Below, one piece after another: positions 41,419 to 49,837 of a DNA stretch of 64,000 nt. How positions within the stretch are numbered: position 1 is the first letter of the stretch; every line of letters begins with the position of its first letter. Made by a program: the position numbers and the translations under genes. The notes under the pieces are model-generated. The model was not told the origin of the DNA, made no database searches, and saw only the letters and a list, made by a program, of their open reading frames with translations. Source of the DNA: JBFLYH01 sp964630235 (GTDB taxonomy: Bacteria > Oederibacteriota > JAAXVQ01 > JAUVAV01); NCBI GenBank assembly GCA_964630235.1, contig CAZVUO010000002.1:186001-250000 (forward strand), given 5' to 3'.

Positions 41419-43007
41419 GCCCCGCCCAAGCCGACCTTGCTCTTGACCAGGTTCCACACGCGCTGCTGTTCCGGCACCTTGAAGAACCAGGCAAAGGCCA
41501 GGTAAGCGAACACGCCGAAGAAGATCAATCCGAAAACCTTGAGCGCCAGTTCGCTCCGAGGCAGGCCCGCGCCGGCCGCGGGCAGCCACCCGCGGCTGCC
41601 GGACCAGATCAAGAACCCCATGGCGCCGGCCGCGAGACAGACGCGTCCGAGGGAGTTGAAAATCCGACGGCCGTCCAACCGCCCCACCCGCTGGCGCAGG
41701 CGCCAGAGCAGATAACCGAAATTCACGAACGCGGCCAGGGCCGTGGCCAGGGCCAGTCCCTTGAAGCCCATGGGCCCCATGAGCAGCAGGTTCAAGGTGA
41801 TGTTCACGGTTACGGCCAGCACGGCGGCGATCACCGGCGTGCGCGCCTCGTCCAGCGCGTAAAACGTCGGTACCACGACCTTGACGCCGGCGTACGCCAC
41901 CAGGCCCAGGGTGTAGATGACCGAGGCCTGGGCCACGGCGACCACGGCCTCGTGCGTGAACCGTCCGTATTCGAACAGCAGGCGGTTGATGGGTTCGGAA
42001 AGCACGCACAGCCCGATTGCGGACGGAATGGTGATCAGGAACAACAGGCGCAGGCCAAAGGACAGGGTTTCCACAAATTGGTCCTGCCGCCCCTCGGCCA
42101 GGTGCCGGGAGGTCACAGGCAGAAGCGCGGTGGCGATGGCCACGCCGAAGACCCCGAGCGGCAATTGCATGAGACGGTTGCCGTAGTAGAGATAGGTCAC
42201 CGCGCCCTGGGGCAGGAACGAGGCGATCAGCGTGTTGATGAACAGGTTGATCTGGGTCACGGACAAACCGGCGATGGCGGGAAGCATGAGTTTGACGATC
42301 TTCTGGAGGCCTGGATCGCGCCAGTTGAACACCGGTCTCCAGCGGAACCCGGCCTTCCACACGAACGGCACCTGGATGGCCATCTGCAGAAACCCGCCCG
42401 CCAAAGCCCCCCACGCCCAGCCGGCCACGATCTCCTCGGGCTGGTCCCCGAACAGGGGGCACAGAAAAATTCCGGCGGCGATCATGGCCAGGTTGAGCAT
42501 GACCGGCGCGAAGGCCGGCGGCCCGAACTGTTCGCGGGAATTGAGAATGCCCATGAGCACAGCGGCCAGGCTGATGAAACCGAGGAACGGCAGCAGGATC
42601 CGGGTGAGGTGAATGGTCAGGGCCATTTTCTCGGGAATCGCGGAAAAACCCGGAACAATGGCGCCCACCAGGAGCGGGGCGCCCCATTCCCCCAGCAGAA
42701 TCAAGCCCAGCATCAGCACCACGACCGCGTTGATCACCACGGAGGCGAGATACCAGGCTCGCGCCTGGCCCTCCTTGACCGCGGCGGCCGTGAACGTGGG
42801 GATGAAAGCGGAGGAGAGGGCGCCTTCGGCGAAAAGGTCCCGGAGAAGGTTGGGGATGCGGAAGGCCGCGAGGTAGGCGTCGTTCGCCAGGCCGGCGCCC
42901 AGCAGGGCTCCGCCCAGGCCATCCCGGATATAACCGAAGATCCTGGACACCATGGTCCAGGCCGATACCAGGCCTGCGGTTTTAGCCACTTGCCGGGATT
43001 GGGACAC
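41397..43007 (-). CDS. murJ: Lipid II flippase MurJ (MviN)
   Basis: 536 residues from the GTG at 43007, preceded by AAAGAGG; an upstream ATG at 43067 lies inside a palindromic repeat and would add 20 unlikely residues. MurJ moves lipid II across the inner membrane for peptidoglycan synthesis. Family features: TAGLVSAWTMVSRIFGYIRD, LANDAYLAAFRIPNLLRDLFAEGALSSAFIPTF with the conserved arginine and aspartate of the substrate cavity, and about 14 hydrophobic helices of the MOP superfamily. The 3' end is part of a perfect hairpin. Confidence 0.95.
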   Translation of the reverse strand: MSQSRQVAKTAGLVSAWTMVSRIFGYIRDGLGGALLGAGLANDAYLAAFRIPNLLRDLFAEGALSSAFIPTFTAAAVKEGQARAWYLASVVINAVVVLMLGLILLGEWGAPLLVGAIVPGFSAIPEKMALTIHLTRILLPFLGFISLAAVLMGILNSREQFGPPAFAPVMLNLAMIAAGIFLCPLFGDQPEEIVAGWAWGALAGGFLQMAIQVPFVWKAGFRWRPVFNWRDPGLQKIVKLMLPAIAGLSVTQINLFINTLIASFLPQGAVTYLYYGNRLMQLPLGVFGVAIATALLPVTSRHLAEGRQDQFVETLSFGLRLLFLITIPSAIGLCVLSEPINRLLFEYGRFTHEAVVAVAQASVIYTLGLVAYAGVKVVVPTFYALDEARTPVIAAVLAVTVNITLNLLLMGPMGFKGLALATALAAFVNFGYLLWRLRQRVGRLDGRRIFNSLGRVCLAAGAMGFLIWSGSRGWLPAAGAGLPRSELALKVFGLIFFGVFAYLAFAWFFKVPEQQRVWNLVKSKVGLGGASEPWVE

Positions 43008-43028
43008 GAAACGCCTCTTTATTCCAAT

Positions 43029-43093
43029 ATAATCCCCCTCCCTTGAGGGGAGGGGCCCGCTCGTCACCCTCCCCCATCGAGGGGGAGTGGTTT
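43029..43093. repeat. C/G-tract palindromic repeats upstream of murJ
   Basis: CCCCTCCCTTGAGGGGAGGGG and CCTCCCCCATCGAGGGGGAG hairpins between murJ and rpsT. Confidence 0.7.
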
Positions 43094-43136
43094 TTATTTT
43101 TAGGTGATATCACACCATCCGCGCCCGGAATTTCAT

Positions 43137-43165
43137 TTGACAAGCCCTGGCGGAGGTGTTAGATT
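43137..43165 (+). promoter_or_regulatory. Promoter of rpsT
   Basis: Consensus TTGACA (43137-43142), 17-base spacer, TAGATT (43160-43165), 45 bases before the ATG. Shares TTGnCAAG and TAGATT with the rpmB promoter. Confidence 0.8.
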
Positions 43166-43210
43166 ATCGCGTTTTTATCAGACTTACCATCGCAAGGGGG
43201 GCATGCTTCC

Positions 43211-43486
43211 ATGCCGAGAATCAAGTCGTCCATCAAAGACGTTCGTAAAAACCGCGCCCAGCGCGCGATCAACCAGCAGCGGGTTTCGGCGTTCAGGACC
43301 GTTCTGCGCCGGGTTCGAGGCACCAGCCAGGAAAAGCGCGCCGCAGCCATCCAGGAAGCCTACCATGCCATTGACAAGGCCGTGAAATCCGGCATCATTC
43401 ATAAAAATACCGCGGCGCGTTACAAGTCCCGCCTGACCAAGGCGCCGGCCGCGGCCGTCGCTCCAGCTGAACCGGCCAAGAAATAA
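43211..43486 (+). CDS. rpsT: 30S ribosomal protein S20
   Basis: 91 residues, basic, starting MPRIKSSIKDVRKNRAQRAIN with HKNTAARYKSRL near the C-terminus, as in S20. A purine-rich AAGGGGGG lies before the ATG. The tail is alanine/proline rich. Divergent from murJ, a common neighbour in many bacteria. A 7-bp GC hairpin (CCCGGCT/AGCCGGG) follows the stop but lacks a T-run. Confidence 0.96.
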   Translation: MPRIKSSIKDVRKNRAQRAINQQRVSAFRTVLRRVRGTSQEKRAAAIQEAYHAIDKAVKSGIIHKNTAARYKSRLTKAPAAAVAPAEPAKK

Positions 43487-43589
43487 GGTTTAGCGACCTT
43501 CAGCCATCAGCCCGGCTTGCTTCCAGCCGGGGCCCAGTCAGGTTCCTCGACTGAAACCTTGCGTCTTCACCTCGCCCTCAGTCCAAGGG

Positions 43590-43683
43590 TCATTGCGAGC
43601 GTAGCAAAGCAATCTCGCTGTAATGGGTCAAGGTCCAAGATTGCTTCGTCGCCCCCCGGAATATCCGGGTCTCCTCGCAATGA
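43590..43683. repeat. TCATTGCGAG...CTCGCAATGA inverted-repeat element, copy 1
   Basis: 94 bases with exact 10-bp terminal inverted repeats and internal GCAATCT/AGATTGC. A widespread type of intergenic element. It lies between the ends of rpsT and holA. Confidence 0.8.
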
Positions 43684-43694
43684 CTTCCCGAATG

Positions 43695-44723
43695 TTACCG
43701 GAGCTTGGCGCCGGCCAGGTTCCGGCAGATCCGAAACAGCGCCAGCTGGGCGTGCAGTTCCCAGTGCCCTTTCCCGGTCTTCAGCCGGGCATCCAGCCTG
43801 AACAACTCCTCAAAAATGCCGTCGAACGCCTCGCGCGAATAGGTGCGGATCTGCGCCAGCAGGTCCTGGCGCGTCTTCGGATGGCGGACGTCCGCCACCA
43901 CCGCGTCCGGCGGTTCTCCGGCATCCAGGCGGTTCCGGGCCGCGAGCAGGTTCCGGAAGTGCCACGCCAGGCTCCCCAGGATCTGCGGCGGCTTGATCCC
44001 CTCGTCCAGCACTTCCTCCAGCCGCCGCCAGGACAGGGACAGGTCAGCCTGCCCCACGGCCGTGTTCAGGTCCTGCAGGGTATTCTGCCGCAGGTAGCCG
44101 GCCGCGGCGTCCACATCATCGGCCGTGATCGCCGTGCGGCTGCCCACGTAGCTGGCCAGCTTGGCGGTTTCCTGGACCAGATCCTGCAGGTTCTGGCCGG
44201 AGCGGGCAATCAGCATCTGGACGGCTTCGGGCTGGATGGTCTTTCCCAGTTCGCGGCAGCGGCGCTCCACCCACACCGGCACCTGCCGGTCGAACAGCGG
44301 GTAGCACTCCACATGGTACAGTTTATCCGCCGCGCTCTTCCAGTACGCCTGGGTCAGGCGCTCCTCTTGTGAGATCAGCACCAGCACGGTCGCCGGCGAG
44401 GGGCGTTCAAGGTAGGTCTCCAGGGCTTTCACGTCCGCGGCGTGCCATTTTTCCGCCTGGCGGACCACGAGCACCCGGTGCTCGGCCAGAAACGGCAGGG
44501 TGAGGGCGCGTTCCAAAGCCTCCTGGCCGGATACGTCCGTGCCCGCGTACACGGTCTCCAGATTGAGGCTGCGATCGCCGCCGGCCAGCGCTTTTTCCGC
44601 CAGCGCCGCCGCCGCTTCCTCCTTGAGAAACACCTCGGCGCCGGTCAGGAGATACGCCGGCCGCAGCGGCTCCTGGTCCAGGCCGCGGCGGAAATCGGCG
44701 TAGTAAATGCGTTTCCTGGCCAC
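43695..44723 (-). CDS. holA: DNA polymerase III subunit delta
   Basis: 342 residues, start GTG at 44723 abutting the lptE stop codon with no gap. The delta subunit opens the sliding clamp as part of the clamp loader. Seen: LRPAYLLTGAEVFLKEEA near the N-terminus, LPFLAEHRVLVVRQAEKW, then an AAA-like lid with LIARSGQNLQDLVQETAKLASYVG and the C-terminal collar domain. Length is normal for HolA. The leuS-lptE-holA order also occurs in proteobacteria. Confidence 0.93.
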   Translation of the reverse strand: MARKRIYYADFRRGLDQEPLRPAYLLTGAEVFLKEEAAAALAEKALAGGDRSLNLETVYAGTDVSGQEALERALTLPFLAEHRVLVVRQAEKWHAADVKALETYLERPSPATVLVLISQEERLTQAYWKSAADKLYHVECYPLFDRQVPVWVERRCRELGKTIQPEAVQMLIARSGQNLQDLVQETAKLASYVGSRTAITADDVDAAAGYLRQNTLQDLNTAVGQADLSLSWRRLEEVLDEGIKPPQILGSLAWHFRNLLAARNRLDAGEPPDAVVADVRHPKTRQDLLAQIRTYSREAFDGIFEELFRLDARLKTGKGHWELHAQLALFRICRNLAGAKLR

Positions 44724-45239
44724 TTAGAAACCCTCGATCACCCGCGACAGAATGCGGCGGGAAAGCTGCTGCATGAGCCGCCGCCGGGCTTGCGCTTCGT
44801 TTTCGGGGGTAATGCCCAGGTTGTTGTTCACGTAGTAGGTGGTGCTTTCCTCGAAGGCATCCTCGGCCCAGAGGTTCTGGCCGGCCTTGGTGTCCCGAAG
44901 CGACAGATTAAGGATCAAGCGCATCTTGTACTGCTGCGGAATATTGTGCACATCCAGGAGCAGCGGCTCCAGGAGATAACGGGTGATCGTTCCCTGCAAA
45001 ACGGCGTTGGCCTGGGCCGCGTCGGTCAGCTCCAGGCGGCCGTCCACCAGGAAGTCCTGCTGCAGCTGCCGCGTCAGCTCGTTCTCGATGTCCGGCTGGG
45101 GGGTGCGGTTCTGGAAGACCGGGATCGCCATTTTGCTCATGTAATCCGGCAGGCCGGGCCGCAGGGCGATATCCGTGCACCCGGACGCGGCCAAGGTTAA
45201 AACCAATCCCATGATGATCATTCTGAATTTATCCGCCAT
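44724..45239 (-). CDS. lptE: LPS-assembly lipoprotein LptE-like
   Basis: 171 residues from the ATG at 45239, which has GGAGGTG right before it; an upstream start would add 13 residues. The signal peptide MADKFRMIIMGLVLTLAASGC ends in a lipobox with C21 as the lipidation site. The rest (MAIPVFQNRTPQPDIENELTRQLQQDFL, then a beta-rich part) fits LptE, which plugs the LptD barrel and helps deliver lipopolysaccharide to the outer membrane. Position between leuS and holA supports it. Confidence 0.85.
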   Translation of the reverse strand: MADKFRMIIMGLVLTLAASGCTDIALRPGLPDYMSKMAIPVFQNRTPQPDIENELTRQLQQDFLVDGRLELTDAAQANAVLQGTITRYLLEPLLLDVHNIPQQYKMRLILNLSLRDTKAGQNLWAEDAFEESTTYYVNNNLGITPENEAQARRRLMQQLSRRILSRVIEGF

Positions 45240-45376
45240 CGCGCACCTCCATGAAAGTCGTTGCCTTTTATACATCACAGCCCAAACCGAAGTGGTTCCC
45301 CCCGGGCTAAAGCTCCCGCAGGGACCTACGGCCGGGGCACCAAACCCAAAACGGGCGAAGTCTCATTCTGCACTCG

Positions 45377-45464
45377 TCATTGCGAGGCTCCCCGAGCTTG
45401 TCGAGGGGAGACGCGGCAATCTCGGTCTTAAGATTGCTTCGCTCCCTCCGGTCGCTCGCAATGA
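45377..45464. repeat. TCATTGCGAG...CTCGCAATGA inverted-repeat element, copy 2
   Basis: 88 bases with the same 10-bp ends as 43590-43683. A truncated third copy ends at about 45674. Confidence 0.8.
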
Positions 45465-45531
45465 CCCACTTCTTTAGGGCCCTAGGTTCGACTTCGCCCT
45501 CTCACATTCACCCCCGGGCCCTTGGCCGTGG

Positions 45532-45674
45532 CTGGACCCCGGCTTTCGCCGGGGTGACGGACTTATTAAGAGATCGTCATTCCGGCCCAGTCCTGGCTGA
45601 TCTGGGCCAGGGCGGAAGCCGGAATCCAGGCATAGGTTCGACTAACCCTGATTGCTTCGCTTCGCTCGCAATGA
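45532..45674. repeat. CATTCCGG/CCGGAATCCAGG-type and partial TCATTGCGAG-type repeats
   Basis: CCCCGGCTTTCGCCGGGGTGACGG at about 45537, a 55-base element CGTCATTCCGG...CCGGAATCCAGG at about 45576-45630, and a half element ending CTCGCAATGAC. Together with copy 2 they fill the 458-base gap 45240-45697 between leuS and lptE, which has no gene. Confidence 0.65.
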
Positions 45675-45697
45675 CTGCCGATATTTTCGACTTAAAA

Positions 45698-48172
45698 TCA
45701 ATAGACCAAATTCACCAATTTATCCGGAACCACGATCACTTTTTTCGGTTCCCGGCCCTCGGCCAGGGCGACCACGCGTTCGTCCGCCAGGGCCAGCCGC
45801 TCCACTTCGGAATTGGGCGTCCGGGGCGGCACCTCCAAGCGGCTGCGCACTTTGCCGTTGACCTGGATGATCACGGTCACCAGCTCCTCGGCCGCGATCG
45901 CCGGGTCATGGCGCGGCCAGGCCTGCCGGAACACGCTGCCCGCGCCGCCGAGCATGGCCCATAACTCTTCGCCCAGATGAGGAAAGAAGGGCGCGGCCAG
46001 GCGCGCCAGAGACTCCAGGGTTTCGCGCATCACGGCCGGGCGCGGCGCGCCCGCCGCTCCGGGTTCGGGCAGGCTGGTCAGCGCGTTGACCAGCTCCATC
46101 ATGGCCGCGATGGCCGTGTTGAACTTGAAGTCGTGATCCAAATCCTCGGTCACGCGCCGGATGGTCTGGTGGGTCCGGCGCCGCACCTGGCGATCCGCGT
46201 CAGACAGGTCCGACGGCAGGGCTGGCGGGACGGGCCGCACCAGTTCCTGCCAGCGCCGGTAGAACAAGTAGACGCGGCGCAGGAAGCGGAAAATGCCCTC
46301 CACGCCCTGGTCCACCCATTCCAGCTCCCGCTCCGGCGGCGCGGCGAACAAGATGAATCCGCGCGTGGTATCAATCCCGAAGCGTTCGACCATTTCATCC
46401 GCGGACACGGTGTTGCCTTTGGACTTGGACATGACCTGCCCGTCCTTGAGAACCATGCCCTGGGTAAACAGCGCGGAGAAGGGTTCGTCGAAGTCGAGCA
46501 GGCCGCGGTCGTGCAGAACTTTGGTGAAAAAGCGGGAGTACAGCAAGTGCAGGATCGCGTGCTCGATGCCGCCGATATACTGGTCCACGGGCATCCAGTA
46601 TTTGACGGCCGCGGGATCGAACACCCGGACGGCGTCCCGGGGCGAGGCATAGCGCAGGTAGTACCAGGAGGAGTCAATGAACGTATCCATGGTGTCGGTC
46701 TCGCGGCGGCCGGGGCCGCCGCAGCGCGGGCAGGCAGCCTGGGCGAAAGCCGGCGATGACTCCAGCATGCCCGAAGGCTGGTACGGCAGGTCAACCGGCA
46801 GGGTCACGGGCAGCTGGTCCTCGGGCACGGGCACCTGGCCGCACTTTTGGCAATAGACGATCGGGATCGGGCAGCCCCAGTAACGCTGGCGCGAGATCAG
46901 CCAGTCGCGCAGGCGGAAATTGACCACCCGCTTCCCGATTCCTTTGGATTCCATCCACTCGGCGATTTTGGTCATGGCCTCCCGGTTCGGCAGCCCGTCG
47001 AAGGGGCCGCTCCCGACCTGCACGCCGTCCTCCACGTACGCCTCGGTCAGGGCGGCCGGGTCGAGCGTCTGCCCCGCGGGCTGGATGACCACTTTCACGG
47101 GCAGGCCGTGCTGCCGGGCGAACAGGAAGTCGCGCTGGTCATGAGCGGGCACGGCCATGATCGCGCCCGTGCCGTACTCCATGAGCACGTAGTCCGCGGC
47201 GTAGACCGGGATTTTCTCGCCCGTGGCCGGGTTAATGGCGCGCAGGCCGGTGTCAATCCCCTGCTTGGGCCGGTCGGTGGAGGCGCGTTCAATCTCGGTC
47301 TCCAGCTTGACCTTCTCGGCGAAATCGGCCACCAGCGTGCCTTCGGGCTTGCAGGCCAGCAGTTCGGTCAGGATGGGGTGTTCCGGCGCCACGGACACGT
47401 AGGTCACGCCGAAGACTGTATCAATGCGCGTGGTGAACACCTCGAGGTCCCGCTGCGTGCCGTCCAGGCGCAGTTTGAAGGTCACGCCCTCGGAGCGTCC
47501 GATCCAGTTCTCCTGCATGGTCCGGACGCGCTCCGGCCACTTTCCCAGTTTCGCCAGGTCGTCCAGAAGCCGCTGGGCGTAATCCGTGATCTTGAGGTAC
47601 CACTGCTCCAGGTCGCGCTTGCCCACCGGCTGTTTGCAGCGCCAGCAGGCGCCGTCAATCACCTGTTCGTTGGCCAGCACGGTCTTGCAGGTGCCGCACC
47701 AGTTGACGGGATTTTTCTTTTTGTACGCCAGCCCGGCCTGGTAGAACTGCAGGAACAGCCACTGGGTCCAGCGGTAGTATTCAGGATCGCAAGTGGCCAG
47801 TTCCCGGTTCCAGTCGTAAATCAGGTCCAGGCTCTTGAGCTGGCGGGTCATGACCGCGATGTTTTTGCGGGTATAATCGTTGGGATGGATGCCGTTCTTG
47901 ATCGCGGCGTTCTCGGCCGGAAGCCCGAAGGCATCCCAGCCCATGGGCGAAAGGACGTTAAAGCCCTGCATCAGTTTATAGCGCACGATCACGTCGCCGA
48001 TGGTGTAGTTGCGCACGTGCCCCATGTGCAGGTTGGACCCTGACGGGTACGGGAACATGACCAGGCAGTAATACTTGGGCTTGGCCGGGTCCTCGTGCAC
48101 CTGGCCCAGATTGGCTTGGTTCCAAAACAGGTGCCATTTTTCTTCAATGGCTTGAAAAGGATACTCGTCCAC
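45698..48172 (-). CDS. leuS: Leucyl-tRNA synthetase
   Basis: 824 residues, start GTG with AGAGGAG six bases upstream. Class I signature HMGH within PYPSGSNLHMGHVRNYTIGD near residue 45, a zinc-binding insertion (CGTCKTVLANEQVIDGACWRC), the CP1 editing domain with TMDTFIDSSWYYLRYASP after it, and MSKSKGNTVS as KMSKS motif. Length is usual. Charges tRNA-Leu. Its operon with lptE and holA is interrupted by a repeat-filled gap, so the downstream genes may depend partly on readthrough. Confidence 0.97.
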   Translation of the reverse strand: MDEYPFQAIEEKWHLFWNQANLGQVHEDPAKPKYYCLVMFPYPSGSNLHMGHVRNYTIGDVIVRYKLMQGFNVLSPMGWDAFGLPAENAAIKNGIHPNDYTRKNIAVMTRQLKSLDLIYDWNRELATCDPEYYRWTQWLFLQFYQAGLAYKKKNPVNWCGTCKTVLANEQVIDGACWRCKQPVGKRDLEQWYLKITDYAQRLLDDLAKLGKWPERVRTMQENWIGRSEGVTFKLRLDGTQRDLEVFTTRIDTVFGVTYVSVAPEHPILTELLACKPEGTLVADFAEKVKLETEIERASTDRPKQGIDTGLRAINPATGEKIPVYAADYVLMEYGTGAIMAVPAHDQRDFLFARQHGLPVKVVIQPAGQTLDPAALTEAYVEDGVQVGSGPFDGLPNREAMTKIAEWMESKGIGKRVVNFRLRDWLISRQRYWGCPIPIVYCQKCGQVPVPEDQLPVTLPVDLPYQPSGMLESSPAFAQAACPRCGGPGRRETDTMDTFIDSSWYYLRYASPRDAVRVFDPAAVKYWMPVDQYIGGIEHAILHLLYSRFFTKVLHDRGLLDFDEPFSALFTQGMVLKDGQVMSKSKGNTVSADEMVERFGIDTTRGFILFAAPPERELEWVDQGVEGIFRFLRRVYLFYRRWQELVRPVPPALPSDLSDADRQVRRRTHQTIRRVTEDLDHDFKFNTAIAAMMELVNALTSLPEPGAAGAPRPAVMRETLESLARLAAPFFPHLGEELWAMLGGAGSVFRQAWPRHDPAIAAEELVTVIIQVNGKVRSRLEVPPRTPNSEVERLALADERVVALAEGREPKKVIVVPDKLVNLVY

Positions 48173-48237
48173 GAAATACTCCTCTGGAGGGGATTTCTCA
48201 CGTCGGAGACGATGAAAAGTCCTTTAAAATCTGCCGG

Positions 48238-48267
48238 ATTATAGCACGAGGAAAAAGCGGGGGTCAA
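48238..48267 (-). promoter_or_regulatory. Promoter of leuS
   Basis: Minus-strand TTGACC (48267-48262), 18-base spacer and perfect TATAAT (48243-48238). Predicted leader of about 58 bases before the GTG start; no T-box-like structure was recognised in it. Confidence 0.75.
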
Positions 48268-48283
48268 ACGATTATTCTTTTCC

Positions 48284-48417
48284 AGAACCCCCCCTCTCCC
48301 CAGCGCAACTGTGGGAGAGGGCGGAGTGAGGGGTCCTGCGATGTTCCTTTACCCCCTCCCCTATCCCCCTTGTGCCCGATTTTTGGGTATCCCACCAAAA
48401 ATCCCGGGGAGGGGTCT
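48284..48417. repeat. C/G-tract palindromic repeats upstream of leuS
   Basis: CCCCTCTCCCCAG...CTGTGGGAGAGG and CCCCTCCCC...GGGGAGGGG, the latter enclosing GATTTTTGGGTATCCCACCAAAAATC, itself an inverted repeat. Confidence 0.65.
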
Positions 48418-48435
48418 CTCGGAAGAAGGAATCGT

Positions 48436-49338
48436 TCACAATATCAACGACAAGGTCACCTTGTGAGTGTTGTTCAGTTCCCGGGCCAACCCGAAGGCGT
48501 AATCGAATTGCAGGAACTGATAATGCACGCCGAGCCCCGCGGTCAGGCCTTCCAGATCATACCCGGCTTTATACCCAGCCCGCAGGGCCAGGAAGCCGTC
48601 GTACCAGTACTCAGCCCCTGCATGCACGCCAAAATCCCGGTCATTGGGCTTGACCAGGTCCACGGCCAGAAGGCCGGCATGGTCCTCGGCCAGGGACACC
48701 TGATAACCTGCGCCCAGGCGCGCGGTCATCGGCAGAGGGTCGCCCTCCTCGCGGTACTTGATCTCCGTGCCCGCGTTCTGCAGAACCACGCCCACGGTGA
48801 GTTGCTCGCTGACAGCCAGCAGCGCGCCCAGATCCACGGCCACGGCCGTGGCCGACGCTTCCTCGGCCAGCGTGCTGCTGAGCAACTTCAGCGCCAGGCC
48901 CAGCCCCAGGCTGGAGGTCAGGTTCGCGCCAAATCCCGCGCTGAACACCACGTCGCTCTGGGACTGCACTTTTCTCAGCGAACCGTCCGGGTTGTCCAAT
49001 TCGATCATGCCGCCCTGCAAAAGCGACAAGCCCACGCCCCCGGTACCAATATCTCCCAGGCGGTAGGACAGCATGAACTGTTCATAGGCTGAATCCGCCA
49101 GGCCGGCCTGGTAGGTTGCATTGGCCTGCAGGCCCGTGACCTGGCTTAAACCGCCAGGGTTCCAGTACAGGGCCGTGGCGTCGTCCGCCACGCCGGTAAA
49201 CGCCTCGCCCATGCCCTGGCTGCGGCTGCCCACGGCCTGTGTGAGCAGAATGCCGCCCGACGTGCCGGCGGCCAAAGACGGAATAGCTTGGGCCACTAGC
49301 ATTGCCGCCGCCACCAAGCTTACAAGTCTATTCTTCAT
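48436..49338 (-). CDS. PorV/PorQ family outer-membrane beta-barrel protein
   Basis: 300 residues with a signal peptide (MKNRLVSLVAAAMLVAQAIPSLA) and start supported by AAGGAGACG. The stretch SRSQGMGEAFTGVADDATALYWNPGGLSQ is the hallmark of the PorV/PorQ (UPF0164) family, followed by alternating beta strands ending in a hydrophobic terminal strand HKVTLSLIL. Related to FadL-like barrels; PorV works with type IX secretion in Bacteroidota, but no other type IX gene is visible here. The downstream secreted repeat protein has a C-terminal tail similar to type IX cargo, which is suggestive. Confidence 0.85.
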   Translation of the reverse strand: MKNRLVSLVAAAMLVAQAIPSLAAGTSGGILLTQAVGSRSQGMGEAFTGVADDATALYWNPGGLSQVTGLQANATYQAGLADSAYEQFMLSYRLGDIGTGGVGLSLLQGGMIELDNPDGSLRKVQSQSDVVFSAGFGANLTSSLGLGLALKLLSSTLAEEASATAVAVDLGALLAVSEQLTVGVVLQNAGTEIKYREEGDPLPMTARLGAGYQVSLAEDHAGLLAVDLVKPNDRDFGVHAGAEYWYDGFLALRAGYKAGYDLEGLTAGLGVHYQFLQFDYAFGLARELNNTHKVTLSLIL

Positions 49339-49340
49339 TT

Positions 49341-49739
49341 TTACGTCTCCTTAGTGTCCCCCTTCGGAGAAGGGGGTAAGGGGGATTGGCGGCCAAGCAG
49401 CACCGCTTGGATATTTTCAACCACCCCGCCGGTATTTTCAAATACTTCACGATTATTAAACCGCAGTACTTTGTATCCCAGACCGGTTAATTGGCGATCC
49501 CTTTTGTCATCCTTCCTTATACCGATGTTTTCGTAATGTTGGCCTCCGTCAATCTCCACAATCACCTGCATTTTCGGACAACAAAAATCAACGATATAGT
49601 CCCCTATTATCTTCTGCCTATAGAATTGACATCCCTCTATTTGCTTTCCCTTTATCCGAAACCAAATGATTTTTTCAGCTTCGGTCATTTTGTTGCGTAA
49701 TTCCCTGGAAAAGTGCTGTAACCTTTTATCGTACCGCAC
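49341..49739 (-). CDS. DUF559 (Vsr-like) endonuclease-domain protein
   Basis: 132 residues from the GTG at 49739 (GGAG about eight bases before it); a longer frame to 49829 would translate a palindromic repeat. Family stretches: RELRNKMTEAEKIIWFRIKGKQIEG, FYRQKIIGDYIVDFCCP, VIVEIDGGQHYE and GYKVLRFNNREVFEN, matching the PD-(D/E)xK/Vsr-like nuclease fold with D, E and Q-x-H residues in place. The last 18 or so residues (SPLPPSPKGDTKET) are translated from a palindromic repeat. The gene is flanked by near-identical 32-bp inverted repeats, so it may be mobile. Confidence 0.85.
   Translation of the reverse strand: MRYDKRLQHFSRELRNKMTEAEKIIWFRIKGKQIEGCQFYRQKIIGDYIVDFCCPKMQVIVEIDGGQHYENIGIRKDDKRDRQLTGLGYKVLRFNNREVFENTGGVVENIQAVLLGRQSPLPPSPKGDTKET
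49357..49388 (+). repeat. Inverted repeat flanking the DUF559 gene, left copy
   Basis: 32 bases beginning with a CCCCCTTCGGAGAAGGGGG hairpin and ending GGGGGATTG. The right copy at 49788-49819 is its reverse complement with three mismatches, hairpins on the outer side of both. Confidence 0.8.
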
Positions 49740-49787
49740 GCCTTCTCCTTCGGGAAGTAATGGTGCCAGGTGTGGTCTTGCAGCGAG

Positions 49788-49819
49788 CAATCCCCCTAAC
49801 CCCCCTCTCCGAGGGGGGA
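49788..49819 (-). repeat. Inverted repeat flanking the DUF559 gene, right copy
   Basis: Opposite orientation to 49357-49388, 29 of 32 bases matching. Lies 19 bases before the stop of the next minus-strand gene's 3' end at 49838. Confidence 0.8.
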
Positions 49820-49837
49820 ATAATGCCAAGGAGTTTA

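Noticed and set aside
43008..43067. Longer murJ reading frame starting at ATG 43067
   Set aside because: The extra residues are encoded by a palindromic repeat and the GTG at 43007 has a ribosome-binding site and the correct family N-terminus.
45240..45697. Possible tRNA or small gene in the leuS-lptE gap
   Set aside because: No cloverleaf or TTCGA-type T-loop with matching acceptor stem was found; the gap is explained by repeat elements.
49740..49829. Longer DUF559 frame starting at 49829
   Set aside because: It would translate the flanking inverted repeat; the GTG at 49739 has a GGAG at proper distance and fits the family start.
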